A stretch of DNA of 64,000 bases from assembly GCA_023910675.1 (NCBI GenBank), contig JAAVWC010000002.1:186001-250000 (forward strand), in the 5' to 3' direction. The notes beneath the pieces are model-generated. The model saw only the letters and a program-made list of their open reading frames with translations, did not search any database and was not told the DNA's origin. A program made the translations under genes and the position numbers. The stretch's first letter is position 1, and every line of letters begins with the position of its first letter. This document shows, in pieces, positions 50,517 to 58,225 of this stretch. This DNA comes from Gemmatimonas sp. (GTDB lineage Bacteria; Gemmatimonadota; Gemmatimonadetes; Gemmatimonadales; Gemmatimonadaceae).

Positions 50517-51084
50517 GAAAGGCTCCTTCGCGCATCGGGGCGTGCAGCCGGTTGCGGAGTGCATCGATGGCGCGCTTGACGCGCATGCGCAGGGTCGAGC
50601 CCTTGGCGCCGGTGACGATGATCATCTCTTCGTAATCCATGTCGTTCACATGGCGGAGCAGAAAGGCTTCGCGTTGCTCGGCCGGAAGTTCGGCGAGCGC
50701 ACGGTGTACGTCGTTGGTGAAGCGGTCGCTGGGGAGGTCGACTGTCTCGACGCTCGCGGCATCATGCGGCACGTCACCGTAGTCGATGATGTCGTGATGC
50801 CGCTTGCGCCGCACGAGCAGCGTGCGACAGCGATTGCCGAGAATGCGGAAGAACCACGGATCGAACGGCGCGTCCTCGCGAAAGCGCGCGAGGTTGTCGT
50901 GCACCCGCACGAACGTGTCCTGCACCGCTTCCTCGGCGTCTTCACGATGGCGCAGCATCTGCAACGCAAAGCGCATGGCGCGCGGATAATAGTGCTCCAC
51001 GAGCTGCGCAAAGCTCACGCGATCGCCCTGCCGCGCCTGCAGCAGCACGCGGCGAAGCGCGGTGGCGTCGGAGAGCGTGGACAC
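50509..51084 (-). CDS. ECF-family RNA polymerase sigma factor
   Basis: 191 residues. Region 2: DRVSFAQLVEHYYPRAMRFA, HREDAEEAVQDTFVRVHDNL, PFDPWFFRILGNRCRTLLVR; region 4: RALAELPAEQREAFLLRHVN, MDYEEMIIVTGAKGSTLRMR and VKRAIDALRNRL. Complete. Overlaps the membrane anti-sigma-like gene, and downstream genes lie in the same direction; probably directs transcription of this envelope cluster. Confidence 0.9.
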   Translation of the reverse strand: MSTLSDATALRRVLLQARQGDRVSFAQLVEHYYPRAMRFALQMLRHREDAEEAVQDTFVRVHDNLARFREDAPFDPWFFRILGNRCRTLLVRRKRHHDIIDYGDVPHDAASVETVDLPSDRFTNDVHRALAELPAEQREAFLLRHVNDMDYEEMIIVTGAKGSTLRMRVKRAIDALRNRLHAPMREGAFHD

Positions 51085-51102
51085 GGATCTGGGACCGGAT
51101 GC

Positions 51103-51528
51103 TTAGAGCGTCACCTGCGCCACGTTCACTCCCCCGATGGGCTTGAGCGTGCCGTCGGCGCTGCGCCGATACTTGAACCAGAGCACGTTGGCCTTCTCGG
51201 AAGCGGCCGAGTAGCCGCCGATGGCGCTGTACGGCACCACAATACTCGCCCCCTGCACGAGAATGGGGCAGCTGTTTCCGCAGGGCGGGAAGAGGGCAAT
51301 GGTCGCCATCTCGCTGTCCACGATGAAGTAACCGATGATGAACTCGGTATTGTTGCGCAGCGTGAGATTCGGGCGATCGGCCGTGACTTCGAGTGTGCCG
51401 GCCACGATGCCGTTGCGCGGCGGGTCGACGGTGGTGTCGACGGTGGTGTCGACGTCGACGGGCGTGCCTTTGCACCCCGTCGTGAAAACGGCGAGCGCGG
51501 CAAGGGTCAGCAATGATGCGCGATACAT
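51103..51528 (-). CDS. Predicted lipoprotein upstream of the sigma gene
   Basis: 141 residues. MYRASLLTLAALAVFTTGCK is a lipoprotein signal with lipobox TTGC; the mature start contains VDVDTTVDTTVDPPRNG, a short repetitive acidic linker encoded by three gtggtgtcgac-type repeats (51425-51460). The rest is beta-rich (VTADRPNLTLRNNTEFIIGY) with a CGNSC pair. Precedes the sigma gene in the same orientation, 18 bases apart. Confidence 0.7.
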   Translation of the reverse strand: MYRASLLTLAALAVFTTGCKGTPVDVDTTVDTTVDPPRNGIVAGTLEVTADRPNLTLRNNTEFIIGYFIVDSEMATIALFPPCGNSCPILVQGASIVVPYSAIGGYSAASEKANVLWFKYRRSADGTLKPIGGVNVAQVTL

Positions 51529-51713
51529 GAGTGCCTCGGTGAGCGGTTCAGGAGGCCATACCCCGTGATGGCGTGTCGCGTCACGACGCTGGTGAATACG
51601 CGGCAACTGGCATGGAGTGAAGCGTAACGCATCGTGACCGCGTCGCGTGTATGCCGTCTCCCCTATGGCACGGCTGAGCGACGTCTCGCGCGGCTTCTCT
51701 CCGTTTCCGCTTC

Positions 51714-52034
51714 ATGATCTACGCACTGGACTCGGTCACTGATGCACTCGGTGCGCCACTCCGCGACTTCAGTAAAGGCCGCGTGGCGGCGTTCTTCGCA
51801 GACCCTCGCGCCTCCACCTGGGAGGACGCGCACGGCGTCGCCCTCAACGCGCAGGGGCCGACGCGCGGGCAGGCGTGGATTGCGCTGGACCCCGACGCCG
51901 CGCGGGAAGGGCGGCACGTCACCATCGACGCGTTCGACCGGGTGCACGTGGTCCGCGAATGGGAGCAGATCCCCGATGGCGCCATGCTGTCGCGCATCGT
52001 GCAGTTCGTGCTCGAGAGTACGGGCCGGCAGTAA
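51714..52034 (+). CDS. Hypothetical protein
   Basis: 106 residues: MIYALDSVTDALGAPLRDFS, KGRVAAFFADPRASTWEDAH, EGRHVTIDAFDRVHVVREWE. Globular, no signal peptide, no family recognised. Faces the same way as ddl, 61 bases upstream of it, and may be cotranscribed. Confidence 0.6.
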   Translation: MIYALDSVTDALGAPLRDFSKGRVAAFFADPRASTWEDAHGVALNAQGPTRGQAWIALDPDAAREGRHVTIDAFDRVHVVREWEQIPDGAMLSRIVQFVLESTGRQ

Positions 52035-52095
52035 GGCCGCCTAGCGCCGGCGCGTTGCCGTTTTCTCTCGGCCGGCATTCTGCGTAGCTTGCAGC

Positions 52096-53133
52096 ATGTC
52101 GAGCACTCTCCGAATAACTGTCCTCCTCGGCGGCGTTTCCGCCGAACGCGATGTATCGCTGTCCAGCGGCCTCCGCATTGCGCAGGCGCTGCGCGACAAG
52201 GGGCATGAAGTCATCTGCCTTGACCCGGCGGAAGGGGTGCTCACCCGTGAGACCGAGCGGCGCATGCTGGCCGCCGGGGTGGGGAGTGCGCCCCCCTCGC
52301 TCGACACGCTGGCCGGCATGGCCTCGCAGTCGCTGTCGCCAACGCTGGGCACCATGCCCGAGCTCACCGACGCCGATTGTGTCTTTTTGGCGCTGCATGG
52401 CGGCCAAGGGGAAGACGGTACCGTGCAGGCGCTGCTCGATCTGGTCGGCGTGCCCTATACGGGCAGCGGGCATCTCGCGAGCGCCCTCGCCATGGACAAG
52501 CACCTCAGCAAGGTCGTGCTCCGGGCGGCTGGCGTGTATACCGCCGACTGGATCATGGCGCCTTGGGATGTGTCCCAGCTCGACGCCGAGGCCGTGGGCC
52601 GCGAGCTGGGGTGGCCGGTGGTGGTGAAGCCGTCCAAGCAGGGGAGCACGGTGGGGCTGAGCATCGTGCGGGCGGCCGCCGAGCTGGCGCCCGCGGTGAC
52701 AGAAGCGTTCCGCTATGACGACGAGGTCATGATCGAGCGGTTCGTGCCGGGGCAGGAGCTGACGGTGGGCATTCTGGGCGACGCCGTGCTGCCGACAATC
52801 GAGATTGTCCCCGCCAAAGAGCTGTACGACTACGAATGCAAGTATACGCCAGGGATGGCCAAGGAGTTCGTGGCCGAACTACCGGCTCATGTGCAGGCGT
52901 CGCTGGCGGATCAGGCCCGTCGGGCCTTCGCGGCGCTCAAGCTGGGCGGCTACGCGCGGATCGATTTCCGGCTGGATCCGGAGGGGCGTCCGTGGTGTCT
53001 TGAGGCCAACACGTTGCCGGGGATGACGCCTACCAGTCTCATCCCACAGGCCGCCGCGGCTGCGGGCGTCTTGTTTCCCGATCTGTGCGAGCGCATCGTG
53101 CATCTCGCGCTCGCACCGTCGCGGGATCGATAG
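52096..53133 (+). CDS. ddl: D-alanine--D-alanine ligase
   Basis: 345 residues. VLLGGVSAERDVSLSSGLRI N-terminal motif, ALHGGQGEDGTVQALLDLVG, VVKPSKQGSTVGLSIV (ATP-grasp), MIERFVPGQELTVGIL, ARIDFRLDPEGRPWCLEANT with the metal-binding Glu/Asn, and LPGMTPTSLIPQAAAAAG. Makes D-Ala-D-Ala for peptidoglycan. A slightly long member of the family (insert around residues 60-90). Confidence 0.95.
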   Translation: MSSTLRITVLLGGVSAERDVSLSSGLRIAQALRDKGHEVICLDPAEGVLTRETERRMLAAGVGSAPPSLDTLAGMASQSLSPTLGTMPELTDADCVFLALHGGQGEDGTVQALLDLVGVPYTGSGHLASALAMDKHLSKVVLRAAGVYTADWIMAPWDVSQLDAEAVGRELGWPVVVKPSKQGSTVGLSIVRAAAELAPAVTEAFRYDDEVMIERFVPGQELTVGILGDAVLPTIEIVPAKELYDYECKYTPGMAKEFVAELPAHVQASLADQARRAFAALKLGGYARIDFRLDPEGRPWCLEANTLPGMTPTSLIPQAAAAAGVLFPDLCERIVHLALAPSRDR

Positions 53134-53157
53134 CCGTACCGACTTCGTTCATCTGCC

Positions 53158-54087
53158 ATGAGTTACGTCACCTACGACGAGTTCGAGACATCGCGTACGC
53201 CGAGCGCCGTGTACTGGCTGATCGGGTTGTGCGTGGCCGTGTATTTCGTGCAAGCCACGCTGGTGGGCGATGCGAACATGGCGAACGGGCTGGGCTATGC
53301 GTCGGGTGATCTCGCCGCGCGCAAGCTGTGGACGATCGGGACGTACATGTTCGTGCACGGTGGTCTCATGCACCTGCTGCTCAACATGTGGACGCTGTGG
53401 TTGTTCGGTCCGCGTGTGGAGCGGTCGTGGGGCGGGAGCACGTTCACGTGGTACTACCTGTGGTGCGGGCTTGGTGGCTGGGCCTTTCACTACCTGTTCC
53501 AGCCCAGCGGTGGCGTACTCGTTGGCGCGTCGGCGGCCATTCTTGGTGTGGCGGTCGCGTATGCGTCGCGCTGGCCCGACGATGAAGTGCTGTTTTTCGG
53601 CATTGTGCCCATGAAGGTGAAATGGTTGGTGGCATTCATGGCGCTCATCAACATCACCATGACGCTGCTCGATAGCGGCAGTGCCGGCGGCACGGCATAC
53701 GCGGCGCACTTTGGCGGGATGGTGGCCGGGTGGTTGTATTTGCGCGCGCCGAGCGTGGGGAGTCTGGACCGGTTCCGCAGCCGCATTGCGCCGGCGCCCG
53801 ATTACGGCGATGAGCCGCCGCGTGCGGTGCCCAAAACGAGCCGGCCGCGCGAGCGTGAGCGTGAGACCGACGACATCGTGGCGCAGAGCAAGGCAGCGAT
53901 GTCGCGTGTGCGTCCGGCGCAGAAGCCGCAGCCGCAACCCGCGCCCGTGGCGACGGTGGCGCCGGCGCCGAGCACGGCGCTCGACGCGGTGCTCGACAAG
54001 ATCGCGGCCGAAGGGATCGACAGTCTGACCCCCGCCGAGCGGATGATGCTCGACGAGTGGTCGAAGCGGTTGCGCGATCTGACGTGA
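53158..54087 (+). CDS. Rhomboid-family intramembrane serine protease
   Basis: 309 residues. Six membrane segments; MFVHGGLMHLLLNMWTLWLF (HxxxHxxxN), the nucleophile in LVGASAAILGVAV (GAS) and the catalytic His in YAAHFGGMVAGW. The C-terminal 100 residues form a soluble, Pro/Arg-rich tail ending in PAERMMLDEWSKRLRDLT. Starts 24 bases after ddl, likely the same operon. Confidence 0.85.
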   Translation: MSYVTYDEFETSRTPSAVYWLIGLCVAVYFVQATLVGDANMANGLGYASGDLAARKLWTIGTYMFVHGGLMHLLLNMWTLWLFGPRVERSWGGSTFTWYYLWCGLGGWAFHYLFQPSGGVLVGASAAILGVAVAYASRWPDDEVLFFGIVPMKVKWLVAFMALINITMTLLDSGSAGGTAYAAHFGGMVAGWLYLRAPSVGSLDRFRSRIAPAPDYGDEPPRAVPKTSRPRERERETDDIVAQSKAAMSRVRPAQKPQPQPAPVATVAPAPSTALDAVLDKIAAEGIDSLTPAERMMLDEWSKRLRDLT

Positions 54088-54155
54088 GTGGTGGGCGGCC
54101 GCGAAGTGGTGCGGCGGGAGTGCGCAACGTGCCGACGTTCATTTAGAGTTAAGGC

Positions 54156-54548
54156 ATGCCCAAACCACAATTGCTGGAAACGTTTCCGAATCCGTATGCG
54201 GATCGGAAGTACGAGATCTACATGGAGACGGACGAGTTCACGTCGCTCTGCCCGCTTGGCGGTGTGGAGACGGACGCGGCGGAACTCAAGCTGCTCGAAG
54301 GCGGCGCACCCGATTTTGCGACGATCAAGATCACGTACACGCCGGCCGAGCAGTGTCTCGAGCTGAAGAGCCTGAAGTTGTACTTCTGGAGCTTCCGCAA
54401 CGACGGCATTTTTTACGAGCGCGCGGTGAACCACATTCTCGACGACCTCGTGGCGGCGTGTAACCCGCACCACATGACGGTGGTGGGCGACTTCAACGTG
54501 CGCGGCGGCCTCAAGAGCATCATCTCGGCGAGCTTTACGCGGGCGTGA
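54156..54548 (+). CDS. queF: NADPH-dependent 7-cyano-7-deazaguanine reductase
   Basis: 130 residues, the short (type I) QueF. The catalytic Cys lies in AEQCLELKSLKLYFWSFRND, the substrate Glu region in HILDDLVAACNPHHMTVVGD, with FTSLCPLGGVETD upstream. An extra 14 residues between SLCP and PDFATI are unusual. Reduces preQ0 to preQ1 in queuosine biosynthesis. Followed by tRNA-Phe. Confidence 0.9.
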   Translation: MPKPQLLETFPNPYADRKYEIYMETDEFTSLCPLGGVETDAAELKLLEGGAPDFATIKITYTPAEQCLELKSLKLYFWSFRNDGIFYERAVNHILDDLVAACNPHHMTVVGDFNVRGGLKSIISASFTRA

Positions 54549-54699
54549 GGTGCTGGCCCTGGCCCGGCGGTGTGGGCTTGGGTTTGGGGGCGGGCCGTTC
54601 GGCGTTTGTGAACTCCCTGTCCGAGGCGGGTTCCCTTTGCGATAGGGCCGGATATATTGAAGGGCTCCCGCGTGCGCTTGCGCATTGCGGGGGATGACT

Positions 54700-54772
<73 letters not shown>

Positions 54773-54788
54773 CTGCACAAAAATCAAA

Positions 54789-54820
54789 GCGGCGCCCTGA
54801 CCTGGTCGGGGCGCCGTTTT
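54789..54820 (+). terminator. Rho-independent terminator of tRNA-Phe
   Basis: GGCGCCC and GGGGCGCC form a GC-rich stem followed by GTTTT, 18 bases after the tRNA. An almost identical copy follows the tRNA fragment at 61057-61086. Confidence 0.8.
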
Positions 54821-54870
54821 GCGTACCGGAGGCCCGAGGAGCGGACGACATCCGGGAATAGCGAAGATCC

Positions 54871-54901
54871 ATAGTTTCATTTATATTGTAAATGAAACTA
54901 T
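54871..54901 (+). promoter_or_regulatory. Perfect palindrome over the Fic gene start codon
   Basis: ATAGTTTCATTTA and TAAATGAAACTAT are perfect 13-base inverted arms around TATTG. The ATG of the Fic gene lies within the right arm. Operator or translational control hairpin. Confidence 0.75.
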
Positions 54902-56157
54902 ACGACTTGCCAAGTTTCACTTCCGTCCCCTACCCGATGCCCGGCCGATACGAGTCGCGAATTTGGCCATCCGATCCGATCCGTGCTGCGCCACCTCGCC
55001 ACCGGCGGGCTTGCCGCTACGACGTGCATCTCCCCACGCTGCTAGGTGGCTTGGAGATTCGCCTCGACGGCGCGCTCGCGGCATTAGTGTCGGAAGCCGA
55101 GCAGGCACTGATTGCACTGAACCATGAAGGTGGCCCCGCGCTCGCCCCGCTGGCGCGGCTGCTCCTGCGCACGGAGTCCATCGCGTCATCGAAGGTTGAA
55201 GGGCTGCAGTTGGGCGTCCGAGACCTGGCGCGCGCTGAGGCCAAGGCAGAATCGGGGACGCCGCCGGGAGCGACGGCGCAGGAGGTATTGGCCAACATCG
55301 ACGCGATGGTGCTGGCCGTCGAAGGCGCCGCCGAGCGCGCAGACTTCGACGAAGACGGGATCCTCGCCATCCATCGTCGTCTGCTCGAGCACGCGGCACA
55401 CCAGCACATCGCTGGACGATTCCGTGAATCCCAAAACTGGATTGGGGGGAACGACTACACCCCGTGTGGTGCGGACTTCGTTCCGCCACCGCCCGACCTC
55501 ATCGCGCCGCTCCTGCGCGACCTGTGTGAGACGATCAATACCGACCTCCTGTCGCCACTGGTGCAGGCGGCGCTCGTGCACGCGCAGTTCGAGACCATTC
55601 ATCCGTTCGACGATGGCAATGGCAGAACGGGGCGAGCCCTCGTGCATGTCGTGTTCAAGCGGCGCGGCATCGCGCGCGAGTTCGTCCCACCAATCAGTGT
55701 CGTGTTCGCCGGCGCCCGAGCGAAGTACATCGACGGGCTTACGCGCTTCCGAAACGACGGTGACGACGGCGTGCTCGCCTGGCTCGAACACTTTGCCATG
55801 GCAACGCTTCGCGCGTCGCAACTCGCCCGTGCGTACATCGCCAAGGTGCGCCGGCTGCAGGAAGACTGGCGTACGATGCTCCGTGCGCAATCATCGGTCC
55901 CGCGTGCCGATGCAGCGGTGTGGGCAATCATCGACCACCTGCCGGCGCACCCCATGATCTCGGCGCCTGTTGCGACGGCCGTGACGTATCGCTCGAAGAG
56001 TCGTGTCTACGAAGCCATCGATCAGTTGAACGCGGCAGGAGTGCTGATCCCGCTGTCGAGTGGGCAACGCAATCGATGGTGGGAAGCCACCGGCCTGCTT
56101 GATCTCATAGGGCAGCTGGAATCGGGCGAAGGTCTTGGGTTGTCTTACCCGCCTTGA
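54892..56157 (+). CDS. Fic-family protein with inhibitory helix and winged-helix tail
   Basis: 421 residues. Autoinhibitory motif SSKVEG (Ser99 to Gly104), matching (S/T)xxxE(G/N); Fic motif HPFDDGNGRTGR with catalytic His237, preceded by VHAQFETI; flap ESQNWIGGNDYTPCGADFVP. The C-terminal 100 residues (AVWAIIDHLPAHPMISAPVA, SKSRVYEAIDQLNAAGVLIP) look like a winged helix. Predicted self-inhibited AMP-transferase with DNA-binding ability; the operator palindrome over its start suggests autoregulation. It lies in the first tRNA-Phe-linked segment. Confidence 0.85.
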   Translation: MKLYDLPSFTSVPYPMPGRYESRIWPSDPIRAAPPRHRRACRYDVHLPTLLGGLEIRLDGALAALVSEAEQALIALNHEGGPALAPLARLLLRTESIASSKVEGLQLGVRDLARAEAKAESGTPPGATAQEVLANIDAMVLAVEGAAERADFDEDGILAIHRRLLEHAAHQHIAGRFRESQNWIGGNDYTPCGADFVPPPPDLIAPLLRDLCETINTDLLSPLVQAALVHAQFETIHPFDDGNGRTGRALVHVVFKRRGIAREFVPPISVVFAGARAKYIDGLTRFRNDGDDGVLAWLEHFAMATLRASQLARAYIAKVRRLQEDWRTMLRAQSSVPRADAAVWAIIDHLPAHPMISAPVATAVTYRSKSRVYEAIDQLNAAGVLIPLSSGQRNRWWEATGLLDLIGQLESGEGLGLSYPP

Positions 56158-56169
56158 GGAAAATCTGCA

Positions 56170-57066
56170 GTGTCACACCAGATGCTGTTCGCAAGCACCA
56201 CGTTCAGTTGTCGAAGCTTGGGGCTCTCAGATTCGACTCACTTCACCGCGCTCTTGAATGCCGTCTCCGTCGCGGTAGCGCCGTCGGCTTTGACGCACAG
56301 CTTCACCGCGACGAAAAGTGGTGGCGTGGGACGTGCAAAGGTGCTGCAGGATCAAAACGAGATTGGCCCGAGGTTGTACCGTCGCACCACGGAGACACTG
56401 TATCTCACTTCGCAAGATCCTGACGCGCCCAAGGGCACGGAGCCGTATGCGACTGTGATGCTCGGACGGCCTCCCAAGACCGTCGAGGATCGGGTGTTGC
56501 AGACGGTATCGTTTGAACGAACACTCCAGCCGAGTGAAACTACTGCGTTCATCACCGGTCTAAAGCGCGTGTTCTCGTTGGTAGACGCGCCAAGCGGCTA
56601 CGTCCATGTTACGACCGATTCGATGCTCGCGGCCAGTGAAGTGGGCTTTCAGGCGATGGCTCCGCTCTTTCCGCTCCCACCGTCCCGTGCAGACGGGACC
56701 GTTGATTCGGCTGCCGCACGTGAATGGTTGGCGCGGAAGCACGCCGAGAGTACCAATGATCGCGTCCAAAAGCTGGCGTACGTGCACGAGCTGGTCGGAC
56801 CGCGATTGCGCGGCACCTACTGGGGCACCTTTCTCGGCCGCGAAATGGTCGCGGAGCTGGGCGGCGCCGAGCGCATCACGCGCGAAGCGCCGGTGCATCT
56901 CGTCGCGCCGTTCGGCGACGGCGCGCTCTATTTGCAGCTGACGCCATCGCCGGAACCGATTACCACGCCGGCGATGCAAACAGGGCTGCTCGCGCTCGAG
57001 CAGTTTCTGCGGCCCGTGCTGGTCCCGCTGCCGTTGTATTGGGCGACGCGCGCGGCGGAGGCGTAG
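56170..57066 (+). CDS. DUF3396-like (type VI immunity-like) protein, copy 1
   Basis: 298 residues. The C-terminal part RLRGTYWGTFLGREMVAELG, FGDGALYLQLTPSPEPITTP and YWATRAAEA resembles DUF3396 proteins, many of which are type VI secretion immunity proteins. Starts 12 bases after the Fic gene. A full paralogue lies at 62952-63860, about 65 percent identical overall, with a nearly identical 3' end. Assignment tentative. Confidence 0.5.
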   Translation: MSHQMLFASTTFSCRSLGLSDSTHFTALLNAVSVAVAPSALTHSFTATKSGGVGRAKVLQDQNEIGPRLYRRTTETLYLTSQDPDAPKGTEPYATVMLGRPPKTVEDRVLQTVSFERTLQPSETTAFITGLKRVFSLVDAPSGYVHVTTDSMLAASEVGFQAMAPLFPLPPSRADGTVDSAAAREWLARKHAESTNDRVQKLAYVHELVGPRLRGTYWGTFLGREMVAELGGAERITREAPVHLVAPFGDGALYLQLTPSPEPITTPAMQTGLLALEQFLRPVLVPLPLYWATRAAEA

Positions 57067-57092
57067 CCGCGTCCGCCGGGGGCGAAAGAGTG

Positions 57093-57650
57093 CTAGGCTG
57101 GTGCAACGTGCACGAGCTGATCGCGCGGAAAATCATCCGGCGTGTCGCCTGACGCGATGGTGTCGTACGACACGCCGACCACCCACGACGGCCACCCGAA
57201 CGCCTCGGCGATAGCGGTATGTCGCGTGTTCTCGAACGTGACGTCTTCCGCCGCGAACAGCGCGCGCACCTCGGGCTTGACCCAGGAGACGTTGAGTGTG
57301 TCGCACCACACGTCCGCATCGCCCATGCTTTCCGCCGGCTCATCCAGCATCTCCGGCCGTGAGAGGTAGAAGTCGATCTCCTCGCCGCCGCCGTAGAGGC
57401 TTAGCCCGAGCACATCATCGTCGAAGTTGAGCGCGCCGACGACGGTCGTCTGCTCAGGTACCGACAAGACGCTGGCCACGCGGTGCAAGTCGTCCACGCC
57501 GTCGAATCCTTGGACCTCCTTGTCCCAGACAATCACCTGGGAGGCAGAGAGGGTCAACACGTACGCGGTCCGCTTCACACGCTTCAGAAAATCACCGGCC
57601 AACGGTGCGGCCGCACCGGTGATCAGCATCGATCCGTAAAAGGCGCCCAT
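57093..57650 (-). CDS. Hypothetical protein convergent with the DUF3396-like gene
   Basis: 185 residues from the ATG at 57650: MGAFYGSMLITGAAAPLAGD, FDGVDDLHRVASVLSVPEQT, WCDTLNVSWVKPEVRALFAA and FGWPSWVVGVSYDTIASGDT. No signal peptide or family recognised; acidic. The 3' end of a second copy is found at 63885-64000, in the same position relative to the second DUF3396-like gene, so the convergent pair moves together. Confidence 0.6.
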   Translation of the reverse strand: MGAFYGSMLITGAAAPLAGDFLKRVKRTAYVLTLSASQVIVWDKEVQGFDGVDDLHRVASVLSVPEQTTVVGALNFDDDVLGLSLYGGGEEIDFYLSRPEMLDEPAESMGDADVWCDTLNVSWVKPEVRALFAAEDVTFENTRHTAIAEAFGWPSWVVGVSYDTIASGDTPDDFPRDQLVHVAPA

Positions 57651-57744
57651 ACATACGAAGGATATTGGTTTACACGGAAAACAATACGTTCGGCGGCAAA
57701 CGTAACCGACCGCCAATCTCGTACGATCAAGCGGCAACCGCGTC

Positions 57745-57841
57745 ACTGAGGGACTTTGCACGTCAGACTGAGGGACCCTGCCGTCCCAAACGGGGCGCTC
57801 TCCTCTGGAGTACGCCTCTGCAAGACCAAGTGGCACGAGAT
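57745..57841 (+). repeat. Paired ACTGAGGGAC block next to tRNA fragment, copy 1
   Basis: ACTGAGGGAC occurs at 57745 and 57767, exactly 22 bases apart, followed by GGGACCCTGCCGTCCC and, up to the tRNA fragment, GGAGTACGCCTCTGCAAGAC and CACGAGA. The whole stretch reappears before the next tRNA fragment (60900-60996). Confidence 0.8.
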
Positions 57842-57885
57842 CTGAAAATCCGCGTGTCGGCGGTTCGATTCCGTCCCAAGCCACT
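57842..57885 (+). repeat. tRNA-Phe 3' half, direct repeat 2
   Basis: Identical to 54731-54774, from the anticodon loop to just past the discriminator base. No 5' half is present, so this is not a functional tRNA; it looks like an attachment-site copy. Confidence 0.9.
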
Positions 57886-57903
57886 AAGTAGATCAACGAC
57901 TTC

Positions 57904-57948
57904 CGCCGCGCGGCACGCCTCGATTCGAGCGTGCCGCGCGGCGTTTGT
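57904..57948 (+). terminator. Strong hairpin terminator after the tRNA fragment
   Basis: CGCCGCGCGGCACGC and GCGTGCCGCGCGGCG form a perfect 15-bp stem with a 10-base loop, followed by TTTGTG. Not related in sequence to the terminator after the other two tRNA copies. Confidence 0.7.
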
Positions 57949-57953
57949 GCGTG

Positions 57954-57985
57954 ACTGAGGGACTTTCGTGCGCAAACTGAGGGAC
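57954..57985 (+). repeat. Paired ACTGAGGGAC block, copy 2 (isolated)
   Basis: ACTGAGGGAC at 57954 and 57976, again 22 bases apart and in the same orientation, 70 bases past the tRNA fragment. The following sequence differs from copies 1 and 3 after GGGACCC. Confidence 0.8.
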
Positions 57986-58225
57986 CCGGAGGGGGCAGGT
58001 CGCGCGACGCGGATGTGTGAAACGGCGGCACGTCCCCGCCCCGTGCGCGTGAGGCCGCTGGCGAAACAGACAGAACCATCCAGATGGCGGTGAGATGACG
58101 CTGCGCGCTATCCTGCCGCGTCTCATCGACTCGCGTCGCCGCTCACTGGCCCAACGGGATCGCCTCGCGCGGTCGACGCCACGATACCGCGTCAGCAATT
58201 ACCCAATCCGCCACCACGTACCCGA
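57986..58225. other. Intergenic region upstream of the HExxH lipoprotein gene
   Basis: No gene recognised. GC-rich; short frames here have no plausible start or family. May contain the promoter of the downstream lipoprotein gene. Confidence 0.4.
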
